From: Streptomyces sp. NBC_00190
Lineage (GTDB): Bacteria > Actinomycetota > Actinomycetes > Streptomycetales > Streptomycetaceae
DNA: 64,000 nucleotides
Reading direction: 5' to 3'
Assembly: GCF_036203305.1 (NCBI RefSeq)
Contig: NZ_CP108131.1
Span: forward strand, 3,720,001-3,784,000
Below are positions 34,308 to 42,092 of this stretch, in pieces; positions within the stretch are counted from its first letter, which is position 1; each line of letters starts with the position of its first letter. The notes beneath the pieces are model-generated. The model was not told the DNA's origin. It worked only from the letters and a program-made list of their open reading frames with translations, and did not search any database. Made by a program: the position numbers and the translations under genes.

Positions 34308-35582
34308 TCAGGCCAGGCCGGCGGCGCGGAACGCGTCCAGGCTCGGGCGGATGGTGGCGGTCTGCCCGCTGTCCGCGGCCACCGCCTCCAGGGTCTTGAG
34401 ACCGTCACCGGTGTTCAGGACGACGGTGGTGAGCGCCGGGTCGAGCTGCCCGTTCTCGATGAGCTTCTTCGTGACGCCGACGGTCACACCGCCCGCGGTC
34501 TCGGCGAAGATGCCCTCGGTCTGCGCGAGGATCTTGATGGCCTCGACGACCTGCTCGTCGTCGACGTCCTCGACGAAGCCGCCGGTGCGCCGGGCGATGT
34601 CCAGGACGTACGGGCCGTCCGCCGGGTTGCCGATGGCGAGCGACTTGGCGATGGTGTTCGGCTTCTGCGGGCGGACCACGTCGTGGCCGGCCTTGAAGGC
34701 GGTGGACACCGGGGAGCAGCCCTCGGCCTGGGCGCCGAAGATCTTGTACGGCTTGTCCTCGACCAGACCGAGCTTGATCAGCTCCTGCAGGCCCTTGTCG
34801 ATCTTCGTCAGCTGCGAGCCGGACGCGATCGGGATGACGATCTGGTCGGGCAGCTGCCAGCCGAGCTGCTCGCAGATCTCGTACGCCAGGGTCTTGGAGC
34901 CCTCGCCGTAGTACGGGCGCAGGTTGACGTTGACGAAGCCCCAGCCCTCGCCCAGCGGGTCGCCGATGAGCTCGGAGCAGAAGCGGTTCACGTCGTCGTA
35001 GTTGCCCTCGATGCCGACCAGGTCGCCACCGTAGACACCGGCCATGACGACCTTGCCCTGCTCCAGGTCGTGCGGGATGAACACGCAGGAGCGGAAACCG
35101 GCCCGGGCGGCCGCGGCGCCGACGGCGCCGGCCAGGTTGCCGGTGGAGGAGCAGGACAGCGTGGTGTAGCCGAAGGCGCGGGCGGCCTCGACGGCGATCG
35201 CGACGACGCGGTCCTTGAAGGAGTGCGTCGGGTTGCCGGAGTCGTCCTTGACGTAGAGCTTGCCGGTGACGCCGAGCTCCTTGGCCAGGTTCTGCGCGTC
35301 CACGAGCTTGGTGAAGCCCGGGTTCAGGCTCGGCTTGGAGGCCACGTCCGCGGGGACGGGCAGCAGCGGCGCGTAACGCCAGATGTTGTTCGGGCCGGCC
35401 TCGATCGCGGCGCGCAGGGCCTCGGGGTCGCCGGTCGGGAGGTCGTAGGCGACTTCCAGAGGTCCGAAGCACTCGACGCACGCGAAGATGGGTCCGAGCT
35501 CGAAGCGGGTACCGCACTCGCGACAGGAAAGGCCGGTGGCGGGTCCGAGATCAACAGAGGTGAGATGCGTCTGTACAGCCAT
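34308..35582 (-). CDS. thrC: threonine synthase
   Basis: 424-aa PLP enzyme converting O-phosphohomoserine to threonine. An N-terminal zinc-ribbon-like region (LSCRECGTRFELGPIFACVE) precedes the fold-type II core: PLP lysine in NPTHSFKDRVV, STGNLAGAVGAAAARAG, a SGSQLTKI segment and TAGGVTVGVTKKL. The ATG at 35582 is preceded by GAGGAGAAAGGG. A SAM-I riboswitch lies in the leader (35631-35756). It is followed by the sulfur carrier gene in one apparent transcript. Confidence 0.95.
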   Translation of the reverse strand: MAVQTHLTSVDLGPATGLSCRECGTRFELGPIFACVECFGPLEVAYDLPTGDPEALRAAIEAGPNNIWRYAPLLPVPADVASKPSLNPGFTKLVDAQNLAKELGVTGKLYVKDDSGNPTHSFKDRVVAIAVEAARAFGYTTLSCSSTGNLAGAVGAAAARAGFRSCVFIPHDLEQGKVVMAGVYGGDLVGIEGNYDDVNRFCSELIGDPLGEGWGFVNVNLRPYYGEGSKTLAYEICEQLGWQLPDQIVIPIASGSQLTKIDKGLQELIKLGLVEDKPYKIFGAQAEGCSPVSTAFKAGHDVVRPQKPNTIAKSLAIGNPADGPYVLDIARRTGGFVEDVDDEQVVEAIKILAQTEGIFAETAGGVTVGVTKKLIENGQLDPALTTVVLNTGDGLKTLEAVAADSGQTATIRPSLDAFRAAGLA

Positions 35583-35612
35583 GATGGCGAGGCCCTTTCT
35601 CCTCATCTTCCC

Positions 35613-35631
35613 CATGGCGCACTTCGCCATG
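35613..35631 (-). promoter_or_regulatory. leader hairpin between SAM aptamer and thrC
   Basis: CATGGCG, loop CACTT, CGCCATG: a perfect 7-bp stem directly after the aptamer and 5' of the GAGGAG ribosome-binding region. It may belong to the expression platform. The absence of a U-tract favours translational over termination control. Confidence 0.5.
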
Positions 35632-35756
35632 AGACGGAATTGGCACCTTCCCTAGCCGGGGACCTCGCGGGGGTGCGTGAAAACGCATCGCGAGAACCGA
35701 CTGGAGGGTTGCCGGGGCTTCAACGGGCCGTGTCCCTCTGCCCCTCTGGATGAGCG
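35631..35756 (-). ncRNA. SAM-I (S-box) riboswitch upstream of thrC
   Basis: Read on the minus strand: CATCCAGAGGGGCAGAGGGA, then CACGGCCCGTTGAAGCCCCG and GCAACCCTCC, then a variable hairpin and GGAAGGTGCCAATTCCGTC. These are the conserved P1/P2/J1-2, kink-turn, GAUGAAGCCC-like and GGUGCCAAUUCC blocks of the SAM-I aptamer. It sits in the leader about 50 nt upstream of the threonine synthase start. S-adenosylmethionine binding is expected from the family; the direction of control is inferred. Confidence 0.9.
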
Positions 35757-35942
35757 GTATGGCACCGGGCTACGCGCTCTACGGCGCTCCCGGGCGTTTG
35801 TGCGCAAGGACCCCCGGCATGCGGTGGTCCTTTGCGTTGTTCAAGACTGTAACCGAAGGGCCGGGCGGTTGAGACAGCCGTCCGAACCGCGAGATGGATC
35901 GCATATGGGTCCAAACAAGTGACGATGCAGGGAGTACCGAGG
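35757..35942. promoter_or_regulatory. intergenic control region between thrC and gpgS
   Basis: About 190 bp without a gene. It holds the inverted repeat AAGGACC...GGTCCTT near 35806-35832 and presumably two divergent promoters. The clearest -35-like element for thrC is TTGAAC near 35840-35845 on the minus strand. No firm -10 boxes were identified. Confidence 0.35.
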
Positions 35943-36893
35943 GTGCTGGAAGAGGTGGAGCGCTGGCTGGCAGACCGCTCCTGGTCCGCCGCCGACCGAC
36001 CGCTCGACCAGCTGCTGGACCGGAAACGGGCGGCTGGGACCACGGTCAGCGTGGTGCTGCCCGCGCTCGACGAGGAGGCCACCGTCGGCGCGATCGTCGA
36101 GGTGATCCGGCGCGAGCTGATCGAGGGACTGCCGTTCCCCCTGGTGGACGAACTAGTGGTGGTCGACTCGGGCTCCAGCGACCGGACGGCCGAGGTGGCG
36201 GCGAAGGCCGGCGCCCGCGTGGTGCACCGCGACGAGATCCTGCCGCGGATCCCGGCGCTGCCCGGCAAGGGCGAGGTGCTGTGGCGCTCCCTGCTGGCCA
36301 CCGACGGGGACATCGTCTGCTTCGTCGACGCCGACCTGCGGGACTTCTCGGCCGACTTCGTCTCCGGGATCGTGGGGCCGCTGCTGACCGAACCGGACGT
36401 GCAGTTCGTCAAGGCGATGTACGACCGCCCGCTGGGCGACACCCCCGGCCAGGGCGGCCGGGTGACGGAGCTGGTGGCGCGCCCGCTGCTCAACCTGCAC
36501 TGGCCGCAGCTCGCCGGTTTCGTCCAGCCGCTGGGCGGCGAGTACGCCGTACGCCGCTCCCTGCTGGAGCGGCTGCCGTTCCCCGTCGGGTACGGCGTCG
36601 AGCTGGGCCTGCTGGTGGACGCGCTGCACACGGTCGGGCTGGACGCGCTGGCCCAGGTGGACGTGGGCGTACGGGTCCACCGCCACCAGGACGGGCAGGC
36701 GCTGGGCCGGATGGCCGCGGCGATATACCGCACGGCGCAGCTGCGGCTCTCGCGCGGCCACTTGGTGCGGCCGGAGCTGACGCAGTTCGAACGGGGGCCG
36801 CAGGGGTTCGTGCCGCGGACGTACGCGGTGGACACGGAGGAGCGGCCGCCGATGGCGGGCGTGAAGGAGTACGCGGTGCGCCACGCGGCGTGA
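35943..36893 (+). CDS. gpgS: glucosyl-3-phosphoglycerate synthase
   Basis: 316-aa GT-A fold glycosyltransferase (GT81) that forms glucosyl-3-phosphoglycerate, precursor of glucosylglycerate-type solutes. Key stretches: TTVSVVLPALDEEATVGAIV (nucleotide-sugar site), VVVDSGSSDRTAEVAAKAGA, GDIVCFVDADLRDF (metal-binding DAD), QPLGGEYAVRRSLLERLPFP, VGYGVELGLLVD. The GTG at 35943 is chosen because VLEEVERWL begins family members and GGGAG precedes it. It lies immediately upstream of the trehalose-phosphate genes. Confidence 0.9.
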   Translation: MLEEVERWLADRSWSAADRPLDQLLDRKRAAGTTVSVVLPALDEEATVGAIVEVIRRELIEGLPFPLVDELVVVDSGSSDRTAEVAAKAGARVVHRDEILPRIPALPGKGEVLWRSLLATDGDIVCFVDADLRDFSADFVSGIVGPLLTEPDVQFVKAMYDRPLGDTPGQGGRVTELVARPLLNLHWPQLAGFVQPLGGEYAVRRSLLERLPFPVGYGVELGLLVDALHTVGLDALAQVDVGVRVHRHQDGQALGRMAAAIYRTAQLRLSRGHLVRPELTQFERGPQGFVPRTYAVDTEERPPMAGVKEYAVRHAA

Positions 36894-36939
36894 CGCGGGG
36901 AACGGTTTGAGCGGACCCGGGCCGGGCTAGGTTCGCCGC

Positions 36940-38388
36940 ATGGCTTCTCAGGTGCTCGTCGCCGCCAACCGCGGCCCGCTCTCGTACGCCCTCTCCGCCG
37001 AGGGCACGCTCAGTGCCCGGCGCGGCGGGGGCGGTCTCGTCTCCGGACTCTCCGCGGCGCTGGCGGAGCAGCCGGACGCGGTGTGGATCTGCGCGGCCCT
37101 GTCGGAGGCGGACCGGGAGGCGGTCCGCCGGGGCGTGGCCGAGCCCGGTGTCCGGATGCTGGACATCGATCCCACGGTGTACGACGACGCGTACAACGGC
37201 ATCGCGAACTCGGTGCTGTGGTTCACCCACCACCACCTGTACGACATCCCGCGCACGCCGGTCTTCGACGCGGCGTTCCGCCGTCAGTGGGGGTCCTACG
37301 TGGAGTACAACCGGGCCTTCGCGGCGGCGCTGGCCGAGGAGGCCGCGGAGGGCGCCAGCGTCCTGGTGCAGGACTACCACCTGGCGCTCGTGCCGGGGCA
37401 GTTGCGGGAGCTGCGGCCGGACCTGCGGATCGGGCACTTCACGCACACGCCGTGGGCCGCGCGGCAGTTCATGGACATGCTCCCGGACGACATCCGCCGG
37501 GAGTTGGTGTGGGGGATGCTCGGGGCGGACCGGCTGGGCTTCCACACCTACAGCTGGGCGCTCGCCTTCATCACGAGCGCGCAGTTCGAGGACGCGAGCG
37601 GCATCGCGCGGACCCACCTGCCGAGCGGGGATGACCCGCTGCGCGGGGTGAAGCACATCAAGGCCGGCGGCGAGGCCCGGTTCACGCACGTGACCAAGTA
37701 CCCGCTCGGGGTCGACGCGGACGAGCTGCGCGAGCTGGCGCACCGGCCGGAGGTGGAGGACAAGCTGGCGGCGCTGCGGGCGGAGGTCGGCGACCTGAAG
37801 ACGATCGTCCGGGTGGACCGGACGGAGCTGTCGAAGAACATCGTGCGCGGGCTCCTCGCCTACCGGGAGCTGCTGACCACGCACCCCGAATGGCGCGGCC
37901 GGGTGGTGCACCTGGCGTCCGCGTACCCGTCCCGGCAGGACCTGAAGGTGTACCGGGACTACACGGAGTCGGTGCGGGAGCTGGCGGCCGCGGTGAACGC
38001 GGAGTTCGGCACGGCGGACTGGCGGCCGGTGCACGTGTCCGTGCAGGACGACTTCGCGCGCTCGCTCGCGGCGTACCGGATGGCGGACGTCGCGCTGGTG
38101 AACCCGGTGCGGGACGGGATGAACCTGGTGGCGAAGGAGATCCCGGTGGTGTCGGAGGCGGGGTGCGTGCTGGTGCTGTCGACCGGGGCGGGGGCGTACG
38201 AGGAGCTCCGCCAGGACGCGTTGACGGTGAACCCGTACGACGTGACGCAGACGGCCGAGGCGCTGCACGCGGCGCTGTCCATGCCGGACGCCGAGCGCGC
38301 GGACCGCACGAAGCGCCTGGCGGCGGCGGCCACCGCCCTCCCCCCGGCCCAGTGGTTCACGGCCCAACTCGCGGACCTCCAGGGCTGA
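36940..38388 (+). CDS. otsA: trehalose-6-phosphate synthase
   Basis: 482-aa GT20 enzyme making trehalose-6-P from an NDP-glucose donor and glucose-6-P. NRGPLSYALS (about 9-18), RRGGGGLVSGL, LWFTHHHLYD, VLVQDYHLALVPGQLRELRP, GHFTHTPWA, DRLGFHTYSWA, VDRTELSKNIVRGLLAYREL (phosphate-binding) and VNPVRDGMNLVAKEI are the recognised blocks. TAGGTT lies 6 nt before the ATG, suggesting leaderless expression. Convergent with otsB. Confidence 0.92.
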   Translation: MASQVLVAANRGPLSYALSAEGTLSARRGGGGLVSGLSAALAEQPDAVWICAALSEADREAVRRGVAEPGVRMLDIDPTVYDDAYNGIANSVLWFTHHHLYDIPRTPVFDAAFRRQWGSYVEYNRAFAAALAEEAAEGASVLVQDYHLALVPGQLRELRPDLRIGHFTHTPWAARQFMDMLPDDIRRELVWGMLGADRLGFHTYSWALAFITSAQFEDASGIARTHLPSGDDPLRGVKHIKAGGEARFTHVTKYPLGVDADELRELAHRPEVEDKLAALRAEVGDLKTIVRVDRTELSKNIVRGLLAYRELLTTHPEWRGRVVHLASAYPSRQDLKVYRDYTESVRELAAAVNAEFGTADWRPVHVSVQDDFARSLAAYRMADVALVNPVRDGMNLVAKEIPVVSEAGCVLVLSTGAGAYEELRQDALTVNPYDVTQTAEALHAALSMPDAERADRTKRLAAAATALPPAQWFTAQLADLQG

Positions 38389-38396
38389 CCCGCGGG

Positions 38397-39245
38397 TCAG
38401 GAGCGCAGGGCCTCGGCAAGGGCGGCCAGGAAGGACGCCACCGCGCCGGGGCCCGGCAGGACCAGGTCGGCGCGGGCGGCGAGCTCCGGGACCTCGGCGG
38501 AGCCGCTGCACACCAGCAGCCCCGGCAGGCCGTCGGCCCGGCGCTTCTCGACCGCCGAGTACGCGGCCAGGTCGCCCAGGTCGTCGCCCGCGTACAGCAC
38601 CGGCCCCGCGTCCTTCTCCGCGAGGAACTCCGTCAGGGCGACGCCCTTGTCCGTGCCCGGCGGCCTGAGCTCCAGCACGGCCCGGCCCGGTTCGACCATC
38701 AGCCCGTGCCGCGCGGCCAGCTCGGCCAGGGGTTCCCGGAGCGCCGCGAAGGCCGCCTCCGGGTCCTCGGCGCGGCGGGTGTGGACCGCCAGCGCCCGGC
38801 CCTTCTCCTCGATCCAGGTGCCCCGCCAGGCCCCGATCGAGTCCAGGAATCCCGGCAGCTCGGCCCGGACCGCCGCCACCCCGGGGTGTTCGGCGGGGGC
38901 GTGGACTATCCCGGTGACGGCGTCCCAGCGTTCGGCCCCGTAGTGGCCGAGGACCACCAGGTGTTCCAGTCCGGGGACCCCGGCGAAGCCCCCGTAGCGG
39001 ACGGCGACGCCCGCCGGCCGGCCGGTGACCACGGCCACCGAGGCCACCTCGGGGGCCAGCGCGGCCAGGGCGGGTACGGCTCCGGGGTGGGCCCGGGCCT
39101 GGTCCGGGTCCGGGACGATGTCGGCGAGGGTCCCGTCGAAGTCCAGGGCGACCACGGACCGGCGGGGTGCGCGGAGCAGGGCTTCGAGTCCCTCGCGTCC
39201 GGCTGCGGTGACGGGCATCGGCAAGTCGTGCGGATGGCTCCCCAT
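38397..39245 (-). CDS. otsB: trehalose-6-phosphate phosphatase
   Basis: 282-aa HAD phosphatase. Motif I is ALDFDGTLADI (about 34-44), motif II VAVVTGRPA (about 72), KGVALTEFLAEK with the catalytic Lys, and YAGDDLGDLAAYSAV motif III. The cap includes VVLGHYGAERWD and WIEEKGRALAVHTRRAEDPE, typical of OtsB. TAGGGT lies 7 nt before the ATG at 39245 (leaderless); an ATG at 39218 is the alternative start. Its stop faces that of otsA with an 8-bp gap. Confidence 0.93.
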   Translation of the reverse strand: MGSHPHDLPMPVTAAGREGLEALLRAPRRSVVALDFDGTLADIVPDPDQARAHPGAVPALAALAPEVASVAVVTGRPAGVAVRYGGFAGVPGLEHLVVLGHYGAERWDAVTGIVHAPAEHPGVAAVRAELPGFLDSIGAWRGTWIEEKGRALAVHTRRAEDPEAAFAALREPLAELAARHGLMVEPGRAVLELRPPGTDKGVALTEFLAEKDAGPVLYAGDDLGDLAAYSAVEKRRADGLPGLLVCSGSAEVPELAARADLVLPGPGAVASFLAALAEALRS

Positions 39246-39278
39246 ACGGACGACCCTAACGGCCCAGCCGCGTGACGG

Positions 39279-39515
39279 CTATCGCCTGGCCCGCTGGGCC
39301 TCGCGGATCCGGCGCAGGCGGTTCACCGTGCCCGGGGCGTGCGCCAGCGCGCGGGGGTCGTCCATCAGCGCGTTGAGCAGCTGGTAGTAGCGGACCGGGG
39401 TCATCCCCAGCCCCTCCCGTATCGCGCGCTCCTTGGCCCCGGGCCCGGGCCACGTGCGTCCCTCGTACGCGAGCACCGCGGCCTCCGTGGCCGTCAGCTG
39501 CCCCTCGTCCGTCAT
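39279..39515 (-). CDS. DUF3263 protein
   Basis: 78-aa helix-turn-helix-like protein matching DUF3263: TATEAAVLAYEGRTWPGPGA, KERAIREGLGMTPVRYYQLL, NALMDDPRALAHAPGTVNRL and a basic RRIREAQRARR end. The central EGLGMTPVRYYQLLN looks like a recognition helix. The family is restricted to actinobacteria, without a defined role. TAATCT lies 6 nt before the ATG, so it is probably leaderless. It is the first gene downstream of a 12-bp repeat tract. Confidence 0.85.
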   Translation of the reverse strand: MTDEGQLTATEAAVLAYEGRTWPGPGAKERAIREGLGMTPVRYYQLLNALMDDPRALAHAPGTVNRLRRIREAQRARR

Positions 39516-39566
39516 ACGGCCAGATTAACGCCGCCCACCGACACGGGCCCGACCGCCCGGGCCGCC

Positions 39567-39644
39567 CCGGCCGCCGCCCCGGCCGCCGCCCCGGCCGCCG
39601 CCCCGGCCGCCGCCCCGGCCGCCGCCCCGGCCGCCGCCCCGGCC
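39567..39644. repeat. 12-bp tandem repeat, about 6.5 copies
   Basis: CCGGCCGCCGCC repeated head to tail with no mismatches, between the DUF3263 gene and the binding-protein gene. It is followed by a 13-bp CGGCCAGTCGCCG-type direct repeat. It is intergenic; any in-frame Ala-Pro reading is incidental. Confidence 0.9.
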
Positions 39645-39682
39645 AGTCGCCGCGGCCAGTCGCCGCCGCGGCCCGCCCCGCG

Positions 39683-40984
39683 TCAGCGCAGGTCCGCCGT
39701 CCGCGCCGTCCCGGCGATCTCCTCCAGCACCTCGTCCGGCTTCCCGCCCGGCTGGACGGACTTGCCTATGTTCTGCTTGATGTCCTCGCTGACGCCCGCC
39801 CAGGACTTCTTGCCGACCGGGTAGAGCCGCGAGCTCGGCAGCGCCTCCAGGAAGGTCTTCAGCTGCGGTGCGGCGCCGCCCTTGCCGGACTGCACCGCCC
39901 GGTAGCCGGTGGTGGTGACCGGGAGCAGGTCGTACATGTTGGTGAAGGCGGTCACGTTCTTCGCCTCGTACAGCTGGTCCAGGAACTTGCCGGACTCCTT
40001 CGGGTGGCCGTTCTTGAAGGCCATCACCCAGTCCGCGACGCCCATCGCCGAGTGATCGGCGCCGTCGATGGTCGGCATGGTCACCATGCCGAACTTGACG
40101 CCCTTCCCGGCCGCCTGCTTGATCAGCGTGGGGTGGCCGTTGAGCATGCCGACCTCGCCGCGCGTGAAGGCGTCGAAGGCGTCCTGCCGGTTCGTCTTAC
40201 CCGGCTCGCCCGGCCCGGTCAGCCCCTGTCCGACCATCTTGTCCCGCAGGAACTCCAGGGCCTTGACGTTCTCCGCGGAGTCGATGGAGTACTGCTCCTC
40301 GTTGTCGGTGTAGCCGCCACCGCCCGCGAGCATCCACATCATCGTCTCGGCCTGCGCCTCCTCGCGGCCCAGCGGCAGCGCGAAGGGGGTCTGGACCCCG
40401 GCGCCCTTGAGCTTCTTCGCGGCCGCCTCCAGCTCCGCCCAGCTCTTGGGCTGCCAGCCGTTCTTGGCGTCCTTCGCGATGACCCCGGCGTCGGTCAGGA
40501 GCTTCTCGTTGTAGAAGAGCAGCCGGGTGCTGGCCACGAAGGGCAGGCCGTACTGGATCCGCTTGACCTTGCCCGCGTCGGCGAGCGGCGCGAGGAAGTC
40601 GGCCTCGGTCTTGACGGAGAGCAGCTCATCCGCCGTGTACAGCTTGCCCGCCGCCGCGTAGTCGGCGTAGGCGCCGATCTGCGCGATGTCGGGGGCCTTG
40701 CCGGCCTTGACCATCTCGGCGACCTTGGCGTCGACCTCCGACCAGGAGTAGACGCTGACCTCGACCTTGATGCCCGGATTGGACTTCTCGAAGCCGTCGG
40801 CGAGCGTCTTCCAGTACGTCGCGGACGAGTTCTGCGGATTGTCCCCGTACTCGGCCGCCACGACCCGCAGGGTCACCTCGTTGTTCCCGGTGAGTCCGCC
40901 GAGCGCTCCGCAGCCCGTCAGCGTGACCGCCGTCAGGCTCAGTGCGGCGCCGGACGCGGCCAGGCTCAGGTATCGGCGCTTCAC
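39683..40984 (-). CDS. sugar ABC transporter substrate-binding lipoprotein (orphan)
   Basis: 433-aa extracellular family-1 solute-binding protein. Lipoprotein signal MKRRYLSLAASGAALSLTAV with lipobox LTGC (Cys25). Binding-fold segments include GIKVEVSVYSWSEVDAKVAE, PDIAQIGAYADYAAAGKLYT, VASTRLLFYNEKLL and FTRGEVGMLNGHPTLI. No permease genes are adjacent. The divergent nagK-nagA genes and the dre-like site at 41024-41035 point to an amino-sugar ligand under DasR; MsiK (59230) would be a natural ATPase partner. Confidence 0.9.
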   Translation of the reverse strand: MKRRYLSLAASGAALSLTAVTLTGCGALGGLTGNNEVTLRVVAAEYGDNPQNSSATYWKTLADGFEKSNPGIKVEVSVYSWSEVDAKVAEMVKAGKAPDIAQIGAYADYAAAGKLYTADELLSVKTEADFLAPLADAGKVKRIQYGLPFVASTRLLFYNEKLLTDAGVIAKDAKNGWQPKSWAELEAAAKKLKGAGVQTPFALPLGREEAQAETMMWMLAGGGGYTDNEEQYSIDSAENVKALEFLRDKMVGQGLTGPGEPGKTNRQDAFDAFTRGEVGMLNGHPTLIKQAAGKGVKFGMVTMPTIDGADHSAMGVADWVMAFKNGHPKESGKFLDQLYEAKNVTAFTNMYDLLPVTTTGYRAVQSGKGGAAPQLKTFLEALPSSRLYPVGKKSWAGVSEDIKQNIGKSVQPGGKPDEVLEEIAGTARTADLR

Positions 40985-41023
40985 AGTTCTCGTCCACCCC
41001 TAGTTGTACGTACGATCCACGTA

Positions 41024-41035
41024 AGGTCTACACCA
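41024..41035 (-). promoter_or_regulatory. dre-like site before the binding-protein gene
   Basis: AGGTCTACACCA, within AAGGTCTACACCACTT, closely matches the DasR sites I recall for PTS genes (AGGTCTACACCACT). It lies 40 bp upstream of the lipoprotein start. Confidence 0.7.
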
Positions 41036-41079
41036 CTTTGGCGGCTCGTTCACATCCGGATCCGGACCGGGTCCCGAAT

Positions 41080-41098
41080 TTGTTGGGCCGCTCAACAA
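41080..41098. promoter_or_regulatory. TTGTTG-N7-CAACAA palindrome between divergent genes
   Basis: A perfect 6-bp inverted repeat with a 7-bp spacer, 11 bp before the nagK dre site. It may bind a second regulator or supply a -35-like TTGTTG. Confidence 0.45.
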
Positions 41099-41108
41099 TC
41101 CCTTCCAA

Positions 41109-41120
41109 TGGACTAGACCT
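41109..41120 (+). promoter_or_regulatory. dre-like site of nagKA
   Basis: TGGACTAGACCT, 30 bp before the nagK GTG, the place known for DasR control of nagKA in S. coelicolor. If the mRNA is leaderless, the site covers about -42 to -31. Confidence 0.75.
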
Positions 41121-41150
41121 TTCCCCGTCGAGCACGCGAGACTGTCCCCT

Positions 41151-42092
41151 GTGAAACCCGTGAAACACGTCATCGCCCTCGATGTGGGCGGCACCGGGAT
41201 GAAGGCCGCCCTGGTCGCCGCCGACGGCACCCTGCTGCACGAGGCGCGCCGCGCCACCGGTCGCGAGCGGGGCCCCGACGCCGTCGTCGAGACGATCCAG
41301 AACTTCGCCGCCGAGCTCCTCGACATCGGCCGGGAGCAGTTCGCACAGCCCGCCTCGGCCGCCGGGGTCGCCGTCCCCGGCATCGTCGACGCCGAGAACG
41401 GGATCGCCGTCTACGCGGCGAACCTGGGCTGGCGCGACGTACCGATGCGCGCCCTGCTCGGCCGGCGCCTCGGCGGCATCCCGGTGGCCCTCGGCCACGA
41501 CGTGCGCACGGGCGGACTCGCCGAAGGCCGCATCGGCGCGGGCCGCGGAGCCGACCGCTTCCTGTTCGTGCCGCTGGGCACCGGCATCGCCGGAGCCATC
41601 GGCATCGGCGGCCGCATCGAGGCCGGCGCCCACGGCTACGCGGGCGAGATCGGCCACATCGTGGTCCGCCCCGGCGGCCCCGCCTGCGGCTGCGGCCAGC
41701 ACGGCTGCCTGGAGACGCTCGCCTCCGCCTCCGCCGTCAGCCGCGCCTGGGCGGCCGCCTCCGGCGACCCCGACGCCGACGCGGCGGACTGTGCCGAGGC
41801 CGTCGAATCCGGCGACGCGCGCGCCCGGGAGGTGTGGCTGGCCGCCGTCGGCGCCCTCGCCGACGGGCTGGTCACCGCCATCACCCTGCTGGACCCGCGC
41901 ACTCTGATCATCGGTGGCGGGCTCGCCGAGGCCGGGGAAACCTTGTTCACACCACTACGGACGGCCGTGGAGGAGCGCGTGACGTTCCAGCGGCTCCCCC
42001 ACATCGTTCCGGCGGCCCTCGGGGACACCGCCGGATGCCTGGGCGCAGGGCTGCTCGCCTGGGACCTACTCGCCACGGAGGTACCTGCCTGA
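41151..42092 (+). CDS. nagK: N-acetylglucosamine kinase, ROK family
   Basis: 313-aa ROK kinase. ALDVGGTGMKAALVAADGTL (ATP phosphate 1), GVAVPGIVDAENGIAVYAAN, PVALGHDVRTGGLAE (catalytic Asp in GHD), FVPLGTGIAGAI, EIGHIVV and the ROK zinc motif CGCGQHGCLETLAS are all present. It would phosphorylate GlcNAc inside the cell. Its TGA overlaps the nagA ATG by one base, indicating co-translation. No Shine-Dalgarno is seen; GAGACT 7 nt before the GTG suggests a leaderless start. Glucokinase activity cannot be excluded from sequence alone. Confidence 0.9.
   Translation: MKPVKHVIALDVGGTGMKAALVAADGTLLHEARRATGRERGPDAVVETIQNFAAELLDIGREQFAQPASAAGVAVPGIVDAENGIAVYAANLGWRDVPMRALLGRRLGGIPVALGHDVRTGGLAEGRIGAGRGADRFLFVPLGTGIAGAIGIGGRIEAGAHGYAGEIGHIVVRPGGPACGCGQHGCLETLASASAVSRAWAAASGDPDADAADCAEAVESGDARAREVWLAAVGALADGLVTAITLLDPRTLIIGGGLAEAGETLFTPLRTAVEERVTFQRLPHIVPAALGDTAGCLGAGLLAWDLLATEVPA

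Noticed and set aside
33822..35753. 643-codon open frame on the plus strand opposite thrC and the MoaD-type gene
   Set aside because: Composition is a mirror of thrC codons and it also runs through the SAM riboswitch; no protein family matches.
39339..39824. Plus-strand frame with an Ala-Pro repeat
   Set aside because: The repeat reads open in several frames and the rest is antisense to DUF3263 and the binding protein.
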